Shown here piece by piece: positions 35,344 through 45,130 of a DNA stretch of 58,389 nt (the stretch's first letter is position 1; each line of letters opens with the position of its first letter). The position numbers and the translations under genes were made by a program. The stretch spans positions 1 through 58,389 of the forward strand of contig CALWOP010000177.1 of the NCBI GenBank assembly GCA_944383195.1, written 5' to 3'. Origin of the DNA: an uncultured Oscillospiraceae bacterium. Lineage in GTDB: Bacteria > Bacillota > Clostridia > Oscillospirales > Oscillospiraceae. The notes under the pieces are model-generated. The model saw only the letters and a list, made by a program, of their open reading frames with translations. It was not told where the DNA came from and did not search any database.

Positions 35344-36963
35344 TTACGATGAGCTTTCTCTATTCGCTATTGTTTTATCAGATTTTTCATTATCCTCTTT
35401 TTCCGGTCGACCAGCTCCATCTGAACTTGTCTACTTATTCTAAGAATTAGTATTAGTGGACTAATTATTGTTACCCAAATCTTTTCCGCTTCTGGTATTA
35501 GAACTCATTGGCGGAATCATAATATCTGCCAAATTCAATACTTCATTCTCAAATGTTAATGTAGCTAAAATACTAGACTGAGAATGCCCAAGGGCAATCT
35601 ATGGTAACATTTTTGAATAACCAAGCTATGCGTGTTCTTTATATAACTTAGCTAATTCCTTATAATTAAACTAAGTAGTTTCTAACATTCCAGCTCTAAA
35701 TTCGTAATGGTTCTTTCTATTAAATCTTTCGATTACTCGATTTAATAATCCTTCAAATAAGAGCGGAATATCTCTAACGCTAGCCTCGTCCGCAAGTATA
35801 GAATTAGTTACTGCAATATTACCATCAGCATTAAAAAGATTATGAGTTACACCAGAGTTATTATAAACAGTACGTTCAACTTTCTCTAAGTCGTCTCTTG
35901 TTGTATTAGAGTTATTATCTTTAGTATCAATCTTCTCAATGTCTGCAAAAGTAGTTAATACATCTACACCTATAGCTCTCTTAAGCATAGCTACCGCATT
36001 GTTATGAATATCTCTCGCTTCATCTACATCGAAAATTAAATCTCCATTTTTATCTAATGGCAACTTCTAAATAATAATCTTTAATAACTATTGCATGGTT
36101 TTTTGTCTATCTAATTCTTGAGCTTGATCTAAATCTATAATAGAAGGAATAACTCCAACAAGAGAAGGATATTCACTATCATTTAAGCTAAATTTAACAG
36201 AAATACTAGGATCAAGCGGATACCATACGGTAACATCTCCAGGATAGTCCCCTTTTAATTTCCCCTACTTATATAAAACATAAGCCTTCTACACATCTTT
36301 AGGAAAAGTCTTTAATATCTAGATTTTATACTAAGGATTAGGGAAATAAGCGTCAAAAAATTGAAGATTTAATTCAACAATAGGATTAGGTCCCTAGAAG
36401 TATCTATTACGGCAGTAGGTAGCTGGCAACTTCTAGATAGCAAATCTATCGCCAAAATCTACAATAATTCCATAATAAGCGCCCTCTTTAATAATATCTA
36501 GCGCGATATTTCCAAACATTCGCTTTACATTAGATTTATCAAGATATAATAAAACTTTAGAAAAATCTTTTAATAGCTTCTCTTTGTCCTTACTCGCATC
36601 TACCATATAAGGAGTAACATACCAGTCAAATCTATATAAGAAAGCTAGATATTTACATAAACGATAATAAATACCACTACTCTCATAAAAATAATCAGAA
36701 ATCTCTCTTAAAGTTTTATAATCATGCTTATATATCGCATTAAGAACAAACTTTTTATCTCCATAATTCCTATTTATCTTCTTATATACACCTAGATTAA
36801 TGAGCGCATCATCCACTGTCCGCAAACCAATTCTCATCTTAGAATAATCTACGGTATCATATCCTAATATCTCTTCATCTTCATTCTCTTGATAGCGAGT
36901 AATTCCCTAACTTAAAAGATTAAAGCCTTTAGCTTTAATATCTTCTTGCCTACGCTTTAGCAA
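35344..36963 (-). CDS. Portal protein
   Basis: A 539-aa protein from TTG 36963 (AGGAGGTGATA just upstream) to TAA 35344-35346, with fifteen TAGs by hand count. The N-terminal part (DDALINLGVYKKINRNYG, YYRLCKYLAFLYRFDWYVTP) and the middle (NVKRMFGNIALDIIKEGAYY) match SPP1-type portals that form the dodecameric DNA gate. The C-terminal stem/clip part includes NSGVTHNLFNADGNIAVTNS and LFEGLLNRVIERFNRKNHYE. It lies between terminase and the capsid protease, as expected. Confidence 0.82.
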
Positions 36964-36981
36964 AGTATATCACCTCCTCGG

Positions 36982-37338
36982 TTAATAACCCGCTTTTGAC
37001 ATTAAATAATCATAAGAGATGATATTTTCCTCTGTATAAGGAACTTCTATAAGCGTAATACCTTTTAAAGCGCAGAACCTACGCTTCTAATTATCGTTAT
37101 ATTTCTATTGGTATAATCCCCGATTACCACCAAATTTACTTACTGCCTAATAATGCTATTTACCTTGATATTCAATTAAAAAATCAAGATTTCCATCATC
37201 ATCGAAAACAGCGAAATCAAAACGAAGAGGTCTACCGCTTGGAGCCTTTAATCCAGGAAACTCATACTCTTCTTTAAAGTTCATGCCATTTTGCTCTAAT
37301 ATTTCATGAATCTTAATTTCTCCGCGACTAGCTTTCAT
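36982..37338 (-). CDS. Small PD-(D/E)XK-like endonuclease
   Basis: A 118-aa protein with the VSR/DUF2726-like pattern: MKASRGEIKIHEILEQNGMN, RFDFAVFDDDGNLDFLIEYQ, then GKQHY (the Gln of KQHY is a TAG), FGGNRG, and ALKGITLIEVPY. The Asp of RFDFAVF and the Glu-x-Gln/Lys of IEYQGK would be the active-site residues. It lies between terminase and portal, where phages often carry free-standing homing-type nucleases. A role in packaging, or as a selfish nuclease, is possible. Confidence 0.75.
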
Positions 37339-37340
37339 AC

Positions 37341-39086
37341 TTACACCCCACTCATAAACATAAAATCAGAGAATCTTCTACTCTTTCTTTTGCGCTTACT
37401 ATCTTCTTCTTGTTTAATATAATATAATCCATATTCAAGCGCAGAGAACTTATCCTTTGGAACAGATTTATTAGCCTATTTCAAAATAATATTAACGCCC
37501 TCATTTTCTTCGCGCAAGTTAAGCATTTCTTCTCTTAATATAGAAGTTAAAGTAAATGGTTTTAAGTATTCTGCCCTTTCTTCGGGTTTCATAGCTTGAC
37601 CCTTTTTAGTTCCAAGCAATTTATTTCTAGCAACCTTTTCGTCAATTAAAAATCTCAGTTTTCCTGCTCTTAATTGTGTCTATACATTACTATGAGCCTC
37701 AGTATTTATCGGAGCATTAGCTTTAATTTCATAGATAGCATCAAATTCTGTCGTATCTGTTCTAAAGCGTTTATATTCTCCATCTTCATCATTCATTACT
37801 CCAAAATCTGGAAATACTTCTCCTGTATCTAGAACTATTTGAGGTTTTACCATATAGTCCATTAATCCCGCACCAAGACCATTACCATCAATAACAATGG
37901 TCTTTGCTTTATAGTCATAATAAAATCTTTTAAGTTTTATTGCCTAATCTTCAAAATGTTCATCATCCATAGTATAAATATTAACTAAAGATTTAATTGC
38001 TGGACCTTGAGACTATGGAGTTACTTTGAATACACATACAACAGACTAACATTTCTTTCTACCCACATCAACAGAAAGAATATAATAAGCTTGATTTGAA
38101 GAACGCCCAGACGCTTCATATTCCGGTTGTAGCAACTTTCTACTTCTATCAAAAGCCTCACCATTAAAGAAAGCGTCTTCTACGGTTCCACTCCACTTTG
38201 ATTCATATTCTCTATCAAAAGAAGCTTCATTAAAGGTGCCGTCTTGCTTCAACTCCTACACGAAATTGCGGGATTGCAAGCCTACTAGCACTGGTATTCT
38301 CCATGTGCCGCCCATTACAATACTCTTTTCAGGCTCTAATATCATGCGAACTAATAAAGTAATCAACTTATTGTAGGGGAACGTGTTTTTCCATCCAGCG
38401 GTAGTTACATAGATCTAAGATTTATTAAGTGTTTCTTCTTCATGGACAGAACCATCCAAACAACGTCTATCAACGTTCATTAAAGGAATTAAAACTTCAT
38501 TTAATATATCTCCATCTACGCCGACGCACTCCTCAATTAATCCACCGTGTCTACGTTTACCACGAGAAGACTCCCTTGCAGCCACGTTATCAAAATAAGA
38601 ACCGTTTTTAAAGATATATTTACAGTAGTCTTTTCCTTCTTGAGTTTTACCTCTTCGCCAATCTATTTCTCTCTAAAAAGCAGGAATAGCATTGCATATT
38701 TCCTAAACTTTTTCCTTTGCAATGCCGGCAGCCTACTCCTTACCCCCAGAAGTAATAAATAATTTACATCCGGGATATAGAATACATCTGCACATAAGCA
38801 CCATTATAGATAAAAACGACTTAGAGTAAGCACGGGGGAATACCATGTACACATACTTATAACGCATGGCCGCCCGCAAGAAAACTCTTTGATAAAAATA
38901 GAAGTTAATTTCTTTTTTTCGAGTTTCATCTCCGCCTGTTTGCAAGAAATCAATAAACATATCTGGATATTCTCTCCAGAAAGCTATATACTATCTTGCT
39001 GCTGGAATAATAGCTCTTACTCGCTCTTCTGAAAGACCAATCTTTTTATTACTATTAGAGAGGTTTAATAAATCTTTTAATGCCAT
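37341..39086 (-). CDS. terL: Terminase large subunit
   Basis: A 581-aa protein with about eleven TAGs. N-terminal ATPase: YKYVYMVFPRAYSKSFLSIM has the Walker-A-like PRxxSKS; HGGLIEECVGVDGDI is the Walker B region. C-terminal RNase-H-like nuclease: YYILSVDVGRKKC (first Asp), IVIDGNGLGAGLMDYMV, then the acidic third region. It packages DNA into the prohead through the portal and cuts it. ATG 39086 overlaps the upstream stop by one base (TAATG). The standard code leaves only fragments of 60-75 codons. Confidence 0.92.
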
Positions 39087-40264
39087 TATTTATAAACCCC
39101 TTCCAATATTCCGTTTAACATATCTTCATCTTTATCTCTTTCTGATTCTTTCATATCTTCATACTCTTGATAATCTTCTTCTGTTAATTCAGGATGCTCA
39201 TAATTAAATAAATCTTCATCTTCATCACTATCCTCTACATCGATCTTAGCTTCACGCTCTTTATCCTTAACAATTTCTCTCAAAGAAGCTTCAATCATAT
39301 TGCCAAGATTCATTTCTTCTGTTACTAGAGTATGAGTATATTGTTGCAAATCCTAAAGAGTTCTATCTACCTTATCTTGTGGTCCATCAGTATAATATCT
39401 AGGTATAAAGCCCTCTCGCTCACAAAGCGCAACTAATTCACCAATAGAATCAACAAATTCTCCAGACTCACCTTTATTCTGAGCTGCGGTAAATTTACCT
39501 GACTTCATTAGCGAATCATATGCTTTCTACATCTTCTAAAACCCATCAATATCTCCAGCATCAATAAGCTAATTAGCTTTTAAACTAGCTTTACAAACCA
39601 TAATAAGAGTATCTTTATGTCCAGCACCTTGAATATCGTATGAACTCATCATATCGTTATATAACTGTTCCATACGAACTCGCTCTTCCCAGCTATATCC
39701 TCGACCCCATTTTAATCGAAGCATTAACTTATCTTCTTCGGTTAATTGATCGCTAAATTCATCTTCTTCGTTTTCTGGATCATAATATTCTGGAGAGCCA
39801 ACTGGAGCTTGTATTTCCTGCAACTCTTTTGGTTTAGGCGGTGTTCTATCAATAGAAAGCTGCTCCTAAATTTCATCATCCGTAAATCCTTGAGCTTTCA
39901 TATTAGAAATTTTCCTCTAAGTAGATTCCTTTTCTAAGGCTTCTGTATCTGCCCAAGTGTATTTATTCCATTGTTTTAACTTCATCTTAGAGAGATAGCG
40001 ACCAATAATAGTTAAACCAGTAACTTTCTTTGGGTCTTTACCATATTTCTCTAAGATACCATCCCACTCTTCTTTAATATATGGGACATCAATCTCCTAT
40101 AAAATCCATTTATATGTCTCAGGGTCCCAGTTGTCTACGTGCATAGTAAGACATTTTTTACAAATATCCATCTTTCCATCAGGAGGATATTTTTCTATAT
40201 TTTTTGACGTATAGAACTACGTATCATCCATAGTCTTACCGCATTTTTTGCAATAATGACTCAT
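39086..40264 (-). CDS. Zinc-ribbon protein upstream of terminase (possible small terminase)
   Basis: A 392-aa protein from ATG 40264. The N-terminus MSHYCKKCGKTMDD, with MDICKKCLTMH further on, gives a four-Cys zinc ribbon. The middle contains WNKYTWADTEALEKESTQRK and a helical region (EEDKLMLRLKWGRGYSWEER); the C-terminal part is strongly acidic (VEDSDEDEDLFNYEHPELTE). It lies directly before terL with overlapping codons, the position of the small terminase in Firmicutes phages. DNA recognition for packaging is likely but not proven. Confidence 0.6.
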
Positions 40265-40270
40265 CTATAA

Positions 40271-41317
40271 TCAACCTCTTTTCTTGTTACGACAGCGCTT
40301 ACAGATAGAATATAATCCATCTTTGCTTGTCTTATTCTTTGAAAAAAATTGATTATGAGCTGGCTTTAATTGCCCACACTTAGAACATTTTTTCATAGGG
40401 TAGCCTTTCTACTTATACTACCAACGTAAAAAATCTTCTTTAGCTTCCTCAGCAATTAACTTAGGAATTTTATTTCTCCATAAGCTAGAAATATATTCCA
40501 CGCTATAGGTCTTGCCAAATTCTTCTTTTAAGATCTCTTGTATTTCATTATTCTGCTTCTTATCAATCTTTAATTCTACAATTCGTAAATAGATTGGAAA
40601 GTCTTCGAGAGCTTTATCACATATATCTTCAAATGACTAAATGAGATACCAAGTGTCTCCTTCGAACTAATCATAACTATCCTCTTTTAATTTTGAATAA
40701 TTGCACAAGATAGCAGAAATAACGACGGGATCCATCAAAGATATTCCACTAACTATAACTTCCTATCCATCAAGGTAACTGTTATCATCAAGAGGGATAT
40801 AAGTTTTAGTAGATCTAGTAAGTTTACACGGAATCATTGGCTTCTAGTATGCTTGCTTTATAATATACTAGTCTTTCCGCATTTCTATTAAAGCCTTTTT
40901 CATCATATAGGCTTGTTTTGTCCCGGCAGCGCGCTTTAAAGCGCCTTCCCAGGCATCAATGGCCTCTCTTAATTGTCTCAATGCTGGAATTGTTTCTAAA
41001 TCTTTCTTTGTAATAGAAATTTTAGGCTAAAATATAGTATTCTTATTTTCTGATATTAAACCATAAATGCCGTCCTCGCCATTTTCCATCTATGAAGCAA
41101 GCCCTTCAAAAGAACATTCACGTTTATTAACCGTAGCCATTCTATTATCAGTTAATATTTTCTTTTCTTTCTTCTCTTGCTTCTCCATACATAGAACCAA
41201 ATAATCTGCTAATACTTCTAAATAACTTGGACTAAGGTCCGGATTTTCCGCGATTATTTTTTCGACGAGCGCCTTGCGCTCTTCGGGAGATTCAATAGTA
41301 TAATCTAATTTTATCAC
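40271..41317 (-). CDS. Zinc-finger DNA-binding-like protein, first gene of the virion operon
   Basis: A 348-aa protein. GTG 41317 is chosen because AAAGGAG lies 8 nt before it; the ATG at 41341 would place that site inside the gene. The C-terminus has CSKCGQLKPAHNQFF and SICKRCRNKKRG, a four-Cys zinc finger like those of phage HNH/packaging-region proteins. The centre is helical (AIDAWEGALKRAAGTKQAYM). Several TAGs are present. Together with the next gene it probably prepares DNA for packaging; transcription starts at the promoter just upstream. Confidence 0.65.
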
Positions 41318-41341
41318 ACTGTCATCTCCTTTTATACTCAT

Positions 41342-41370
41342 ATAATAACAAAAAAAAACTAGATTGTCAA
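41342..41370 (-). promoter_or_regulatory. Main promoter of the minus-strand virion operon
   Basis: On the minus strand TTGACA (41365-41370), a 17-bp A/T-rich spacer and TATTAT (41342-41347), just upstream of the first virion-operon gene. It is a host sigma-factor type promoter. Confidence 0.8.
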
Positions 41371-41375
41371 ATCTT

Positions 41376-41404
41376 TTGATTAATTAAAAATATAATGCTA
41401 TAAT
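41376..41404 (+). promoter_or_regulatory. Divergent promoter for the FolD/PARG operon
   Basis: TTGATT (41376-41381), 17 bp, TATAAT (41399-41404). It lies back to back with the virion-operon promoter; only 5 bp separate the two -35 boxes, so one regulator could control both. Confidence 0.8.
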
Positions 41405-41438
41405 ATAAATAGAAAATAATAGGAGGAATGTGGAAATT

Positions 41439-41780
41439 ATGTTCTTCGATGAACCTTACTTGCATCTCCCAAAAGACGCATAGTATTATTTTAATATCTT
41501 GATTATATGTGTTGCTGTATCTCCATAGTATGCTTAGGAGATATTTTAGTAGAATATTATTGATATGTGGGATATACAGAATATAAATGACGGTAGACCA
41601 TTTGCCGTACATATTTATACCACTCACCATATAAATAAAGATTTTGAATATGAATTATAGTGTCTACCTCATTAGGTATTGGAAGTAGACCCTAAACTAG
41701 GAATTTCATTTTATGAAATGATAGACTACGATACTGATGATCCATGGAGGTTAGATCCTAGTGTAGATGAAATAGATTAA
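41439..41780 (+). CDS. TAG-rich ORF upstream of folD, unknown function
   Basis: A 113-aa protein from ATG 41439 (AGGAGG at 41421, a long 12-nt spacer) to TAA 41778-41780. Seven TAGs lie in frame, which hides it from standard-code gene finders. Translation: MFFDEPYLHLPKDAQYYFNI, a Gln-rich stretch (SPQYAQEIFQQNIIDMW), and an acidic end. It overlaps the folD start by 14 nt, so it is coupled to it. It is the first gene of the divergent operon. Confidence 0.65.
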
Positions 41781-42558
41781 CATAAAAGAATATTTTAAAC
41801 AAGAGGTAGAGAAATTGCGGGCGGATAGGTCTCTAGTTCCTTCTCTCATGATTATCGACGCAACGACCTAGGATCCCGCAAATCAAATCTACATTCGCAA
41901 TAAAATAAAAGATTTCAATGCTCTTGATTGGAAAGCAGAAGTCTTTAGAGCATCTACTACTGAAGAACTTAAAAAATTACTTGACGGAGTTCAAAAACGC
42001 GGATTTAACAGCGTAATAGTTCAAATGCCTGTCATGTCAAATATAGAATTTTCATATGATATGATTTCTCCATTAGTAGATGCTGATGGTTTAAATCCAG
42101 TAAGTCATATCACTCCAGCAACCGTAAGAGGAATTATAGATTACTTAGATGATTGCGGTTTTAATTATAGTGGTAAATCTGCTCTAATTTTAGGTAGAAG
42201 TGACATTGTAGGAAAACCTATGGCCAAAGCTCTACTCGATAAAGATATGACAATCTCTATGTGTCATAGTAAAACCGACATAAATACTAAACTCTATTTA
42301 GCCAGACAGGCTGATTTAGTTATATCTGCCGTTGGCAATTTTACTCTTACTAGAGAGGCTTGTCCTTATGCTATTGTTATAGATGTCGGTATTCGTAGAA
42401 ACAAAGCTGGAACAATTCTTGGCGACTTTATAGAGATTGATGAAATTGCAGAAAGAAATAATGTATGGTCTACCCCTGTCCCAGGTGGAGTAGGTTTATT
42501 AACTAGATTGGGGTTGATGAAAAATTGTTTATAGTTAGCGAAACAGGCGCAAAGATAA
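41767..42558 (+). CDS. folD: FolD-like methylenetetrahydrofolate dehydrogenase/cyclohydrolase
   Basis: A 263-aa protein that would interconvert methylene-, methenyl- and formyl-tetrahydrofolate, supplying one-carbon units for purines, dTMP or formyl-Met. Motifs: VPSLMIIDATTQDPANQIYI, VIVQMPVMSN, SPLVDADGLNP, TPATVRGIIDYLDDCG, SALILGRSDIVGKPMAKAL (the NADP-binding GRSxxVGxP) and STPVPGGVGLLTRLGLM. Start ATG 41767 requires TAG at codon 3. A TAG at 42532 is read through to TAA 42556-42558, which forms TAATG with the next gene. The expected catalytic Tyr-Lys region near the N-terminus is only partly recognisable (QIYIRNK). Confidence 0.85.
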
Positions 42559-42908
42559 TGAAATTTTCAGAGGATTTTGACAAGTATGCAAGAGACGTCT
42601 TGCATATTAATAATCCTTTTAAAGATTGGTTTAAAAGACTAGAGAAAACATTCTTTGAAACTGAAAATGGAACTATTATTGCAGATACAAAAGAATTAGA
42701 GAAAATAGACAAAGAAACAAGAGTAAGTAGAGAAGAATGGATAAAACTACGAGATAGATACGTAGCAGAGAGAATATTGCGGGAGCTTGGGTATGAAGTT
42801 CTATCAACCTCGTCTTATTTCAAATATTATCCTGATGCAATTCCTTGTGAAGGCTCGTCTGGCCAATGCACTATAGAATGTAGAATGAGAGGGTGTAAAT
42901 ATGAGTAA
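42558..42908 (+). CDS. Small Cys-containing protein, unknown function
   Basis: A 116-aa protein from ATG 42558, which shares one base with the folD TAA, to TAA 42906-42908. N-terminus MKFSEDFDKYARDVLHINNP; the end has three Cys (IPCEGSSGQCTIECRMRGC) that may bind metal. A TTG at 42525 could give a longer form. It overlaps the next gene by 8 nt. Confidence 0.65.
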   Translation: MKFSEDFDKYARDVLHINNPFKDWFKRLEKTFFETENGTIIADTKELEKIDKETRVSREEWIKLRDRYVAERILRELGYEVLSTSSYFKYYPDAIPCEGSSGQCTIECRMRGCKYE

Positions 42909-43080
42909 GATGTGCCCTTGCATTGATTATTGTTACAATAGATTTGGTAGACAATATACTCCTGAGTGTGATAATACTTGTGATTATGCAATTAAAGCTA
43001 AAGAAAATAAAATACTTAAAGAATATTTGAAGAAGCTAGCGGCGGAAACAAACAGTTTGCACACTTTATTTGAAGATTGA
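42901..43080 (+). CDS. Small Cys-rich protein
   Basis: A 59-aa protein from ATG 42901 to TGA 43078-43080. It reads MSKMCPCIDYCYNRFGRQYT, then PECDNTCDYAIKAKENKI; five Cys in a C-x-C-x4-C-x11-C-x3-C pattern suggest a zinc or iron-sulphur site. Overlaps the previous stop by 8 nt. Confidence 0.65.
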   Translation: MSKMCPCIDYCYNRFGRQYTPECDNTCDYAIKAKENKILKEYLKKLAAETNSLHTLFED

Positions 43081-43086
43081 TATAAT
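43057..43086 (+). promoter_or_regulatory. Candidate promoter for the PARG/Pth2 genes
   Basis: TTGCAC (43057-43062), 18 bp, then TGATATAAT with TATAAT at 43081-43086, an extended -10. It overlaps the 3' end of the previous gene and lies about 48 nt before ATG 43134. Confidence 0.5.
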
Positions 43087-43133
43087 TAAATTATCCACTT
43101 CTGCCCAACCGCATAAGAAAGAAAGGAGACAAC

Positions 43134-43904
43134 ATGAAAAGAGAAGAGCTCAAACAGCACGCACAAGCGCATTATGCAGATATAAAGGTGCGTCTTAAAG
43201 AAGAGACAAATCGCGCAATTATTAATTCTGAAATCTTTGGCCCAAATCTTTCTTTTCCGCAAAAGGAAGAAAAGACCTATCACAATACTTTCTACCTCAA
43301 AGATCAAGATAGTGTATCCTGTCTATTTAGCCTAACCGATCGGAGCAAGGCCGCAGTTCTAAATTATGCAAGTTATAAACATCCAGGCGGGTATTTTCTT
43401 GGAGGTAGTTCTGCGCAAGAAGAGGCTCTTTGCCATGAAAGTAACCTCTATCCTATTCTTCTTGCTTTTGATGATACATATTACGCATGGAATAGACAGA
43501 GATTAAATCGAGCACTATATCTTGATAGAGCTATTTATACCCCAGATGTAGTCTTTGAAAAAAACAACAATAGAAAGTTAGCAGATGTAATCACGTGCGC
43601 TTCTCCTAATTATAGAACTGCACATACCTACCAACAAGTTCCTCTTGCTCTAAACAATAGGGTAATGGAAGAAAGAATTAATTTCATGTATCAGATTGCA
43701 GAGGCTAAGGGAGTGGAAAATTTAATTGCGGGAGCCTGGGGTTGTGATGTTTTTATGCAAGATCCATCAACGGTCGCAACCTTGCTCGTAAGCGCTGCCC
43801 GCAATTATAATATTCCAAATATCTATTTCGCGATTCCTGACCGCAACTCCCGCAATTTCAGAGCTTTCTTGGAGGTTTTACAGAAGAAATGTACAAACAA
43901 CTAA
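43134..43904 (+). CDS. TIGR02452-like poly(ADP-ribose) glycohydrolase / macrodomain protein
   Basis: A 256-aa protein of the microbial PARG type that removes ADP-ribose from its targets. The signature is VLNYASYKHPGGYFLGGSSA followed by QEEALCHESNLYPILLAF: a glycine-rich loop then the QEE catalytic pair. Further conserved parts are RAIYTPDVVFEK, LADVITCASPNYR and IAGAWGCDVFMQDPSTVATL. ATG 43134 follows AAAGGAG. It overlaps the pth2-like gene by 16 nt. In a phage it might reverse ADP-ribosylation used in defence (for example DarT-type toxins) or in host takeover; this role is inference. No TAG codons. Confidence 0.87.
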   Translation: MKREELKQHAQAHYADIKVRLKEETNRAIINSEIFGPNLSFPQKEEKTYHNTFYLKDQDSVSCLFSLTDRSKAAVLNYASYKHPGGYFLGGSSAQEEALCHESNLYPILLAFDDTYYAWNRQRLNRALYLDRAIYTPDVVFEKNNNRKLADVITCASPNYRTAHTYQQVPLALNNRVMEERINFMYQIAEAKGVENLIAGAWGCDVFMQDPSTVATLLVSAARNYNIPNIYFAIPDRNSRNFRAFLEVLQKKCTNN

Positions 43905-44326
43905 TTATCGCAAGAAGAGATTTAAATATGTCTCCAGGGAAACTTGCAGCGCAGGTTTCTCATGCTTCTATTGCTTTTCTTATAGAAAAGTTATATTGGG
44001 GAAGTAGATATATTACCAGAGAACGAGACGGGCTTATGTATCACATAGATATAAGCCTAAGTCAAGACTTATTTCATAAATGGGTAACTGAAGCAGAGAC
44101 TAAAGTTGTATGCGGAGCGAAAAATAGGGAAAAACTTCTTCAAGCTGTTGAGATGGCTAAAGAGTTAGGATGGGAAGAGAATAAGGATTATTGGCTTATT
44201 TATGATGCTTGCAGGACAGAACTAGAGCGCGAAGGTCCTGAAGGGACTTTGACTTGTATTGGATTTAGACCAATGGAGGCGGAAGAGATTGACAAGATTG
44301 GGAAGAAGTATCAGCTTTATACTTAA
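43889..44326 (+). CDS. pth2: Peptidyl-tRNA hydrolase of the Pth2 family
   Basis: A 145-aa protein of the archaeal/eukaryotic-type Pth2 fold, which cleaves the ester bond of peptidyl-tRNA released from ribosomes. Motifs are YKQLIIARRDLNMSPGKLAA, AAQVSHASIAF (the conserved GKxAAQxxHA block), ETKVVCGAKNREKLLQAVEM, WLIYDACRTELEREGPEGTL and IGFRPMEAEEIDKIGKKYQL. Bacteria normally use the unrelated Pth1, so this is unusual in a phage. It could rescue tRNA lost at TAG codons or during host shut-off. No TAG codon. Confidence 0.88.
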   Translation: MYKQLIIARRDLNMSPGKLAAQVSHASIAFLIEKLYWGSRYITRERDGLMYHIDISLSQDLFHKWVTEAETKVVCGAKNREKLLQAVEMAKELGWEENKDYWLIYDACRTELEREGPEGTLTCIGFRPMEAEEIDKIGKKYQLYT

Positions 44327-44531
44327 TATAATTTTGATTTTGCTATTGCTGGTTGCTTGCGGAAAGGAGAACGATCGCTATCCAAGGATAGAGTATATAC
44401 CGACAATGTGGAGAGCGGATACGATTAATATTAAGCTAGAAGATGGATATACGCTAAAGGGGTATGAAACGGTAAAGACTGAGGATGGGTATGATTTGAT
44501 TTTTAGTTTTGAGGAAGATAGTGATGGATAA
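44289..44531 (+). CDS. Small lipoprotein-like protein
   Basis: An 80-aa protein starting at TTG 44289 (GGAGG at 44276); another TTG at 44259 is possible but lacks a good site. The first 25 residues form a signal-like segment ending in a lipobox (ILLLLVAC), followed by GKENDRYPRIEYIP. A Cys after LVA suggests lipidation at the cell surface. Phage lipoproteins of this size can block superinfection; this is a suggestion from size and topology only. Confidence 0.6.
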   Translation: MTRLGRSISFILNIILILLLLVACGKENDRYPRIEYIPTMWRADTINIKLEDGYTLKGYETVKTEDGYDLIFSFEEDSDG

Positions 44532-44667
44532 AGTATTAATATGGTTTGATGGTAAGTATTATTATAATATGTGCGTGGTCTGTGGAGAGTTATATCCAGT
44601 TTATAAAGTAGAAAATCATATTATATATAACTTAAAGAAGAAGTGCAAGTGTGGAGAGAGAAGGTAA
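44524..44667 (+). CDS. Very small zinc-ribbon protein
   Basis: A 47-aa protein (MDKVLIWFDGKYYYNMCVVC) with Cys pairs CVVC and CKC, overlapping the previous gene by 8 nt. It ends in the operon terminator. Probably a zinc ribbon; target unknown. Confidence 0.55.
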   Translation: MDKVLIWFDGKYYYNMCVVCGELYPVYKVENHIIYNLKKKCKCGERR

Positions 44668-44683
44668 TACTTCTCTCTTTTTC
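44654..44683 (+). terminator. Terminator of the FolD/PARG operon
   Basis: GAGAGAAG and CTTCTCTC pair across a short loop and are followed by TTTTTCG. The last TAA (44665-44667) is in the loop. Confidence 0.8.
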
Positions 44684-45130
44684 GTTATTGAGATTGAAAA
44701 GGCGATTTGGATTTTGAAATGGCGTGGCAAAGCGATTTGGTGATTTTTTTCCAGATTTTTCCTGAAATACACCGGGGGAGTCTACTGGTAAAAATTGACA
44801 GTGCAAGTTTGGCACTTCACCACACTAAAGAGCTAAATCGCTAAAGACCCCATTCAATGAACGCGCACGCGCGATATACAATATAAATAAAAGCCTTGTG
44901 CAAGATGCACAAGAGAACAAGGCTTGGCTTGTGCAAAATGTAAAAAGCAAAAATTTTTCAAAAAAGTTATTGACAAGTTTCTGCTATGGGTGTATTCTTG
45001 TCTTGCAAGCAAGGCAAGAGGGCAAGAAAAAAATCAAAAAACTTTTGAAAAACCTCTTGACAGGCAAGCAAGTATCTGGTACAATGTAGACAGTCAAGAA
45101 AGCCACGACAAAAGAAAGGCGGTAAAGACA
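44668..45130 (+). other. Intergenic region with hairpin and two promoters
   Basis: No gene is seen. The first 200 bases hold nothing recognisable beyond a GGCGATTTGG-like repeat (44701, and a related copy near 44734). At 44893-44930 AAGCCTTGTGC..GCACAAGAGAACAAGGCTT forms nested stems (TTGTGC/GCACAA inside AAGCCTTGT/ACAAGGCTT). TTGACA-17-TATTCT lies at 44970-44998 and TTGACA-17-TACAAT at 45057-45085. The second drives the 45131 gene. The strings TTGTGCAA and TTGACA recur throughout the following 8 kb. Confidence 0.6.

Noticed and set aside
3401..41317. Frameshifts or pseudogenes as the cause of the many short ORFs
   Set aside because: Fragments stay in the same frame and are separated only by TAG; no TAA or TGA interrupts them.
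3401..41317. Pyrrolysine or occasional stop-codon suppression at TAG
   Set aside because: TAG is too frequent (up to 5% of codons) and falls at positions where repeats and families have Gln; no pyl genes are visible.
41367..41630. An 87-codon minus-strand ORF (MVSGINMYGKWSTVIYILYI)
   Set aside because: It lies opposite the TAG-rich plus-strand gene and spans both promoters; it has no RBS and an unlikely composition.
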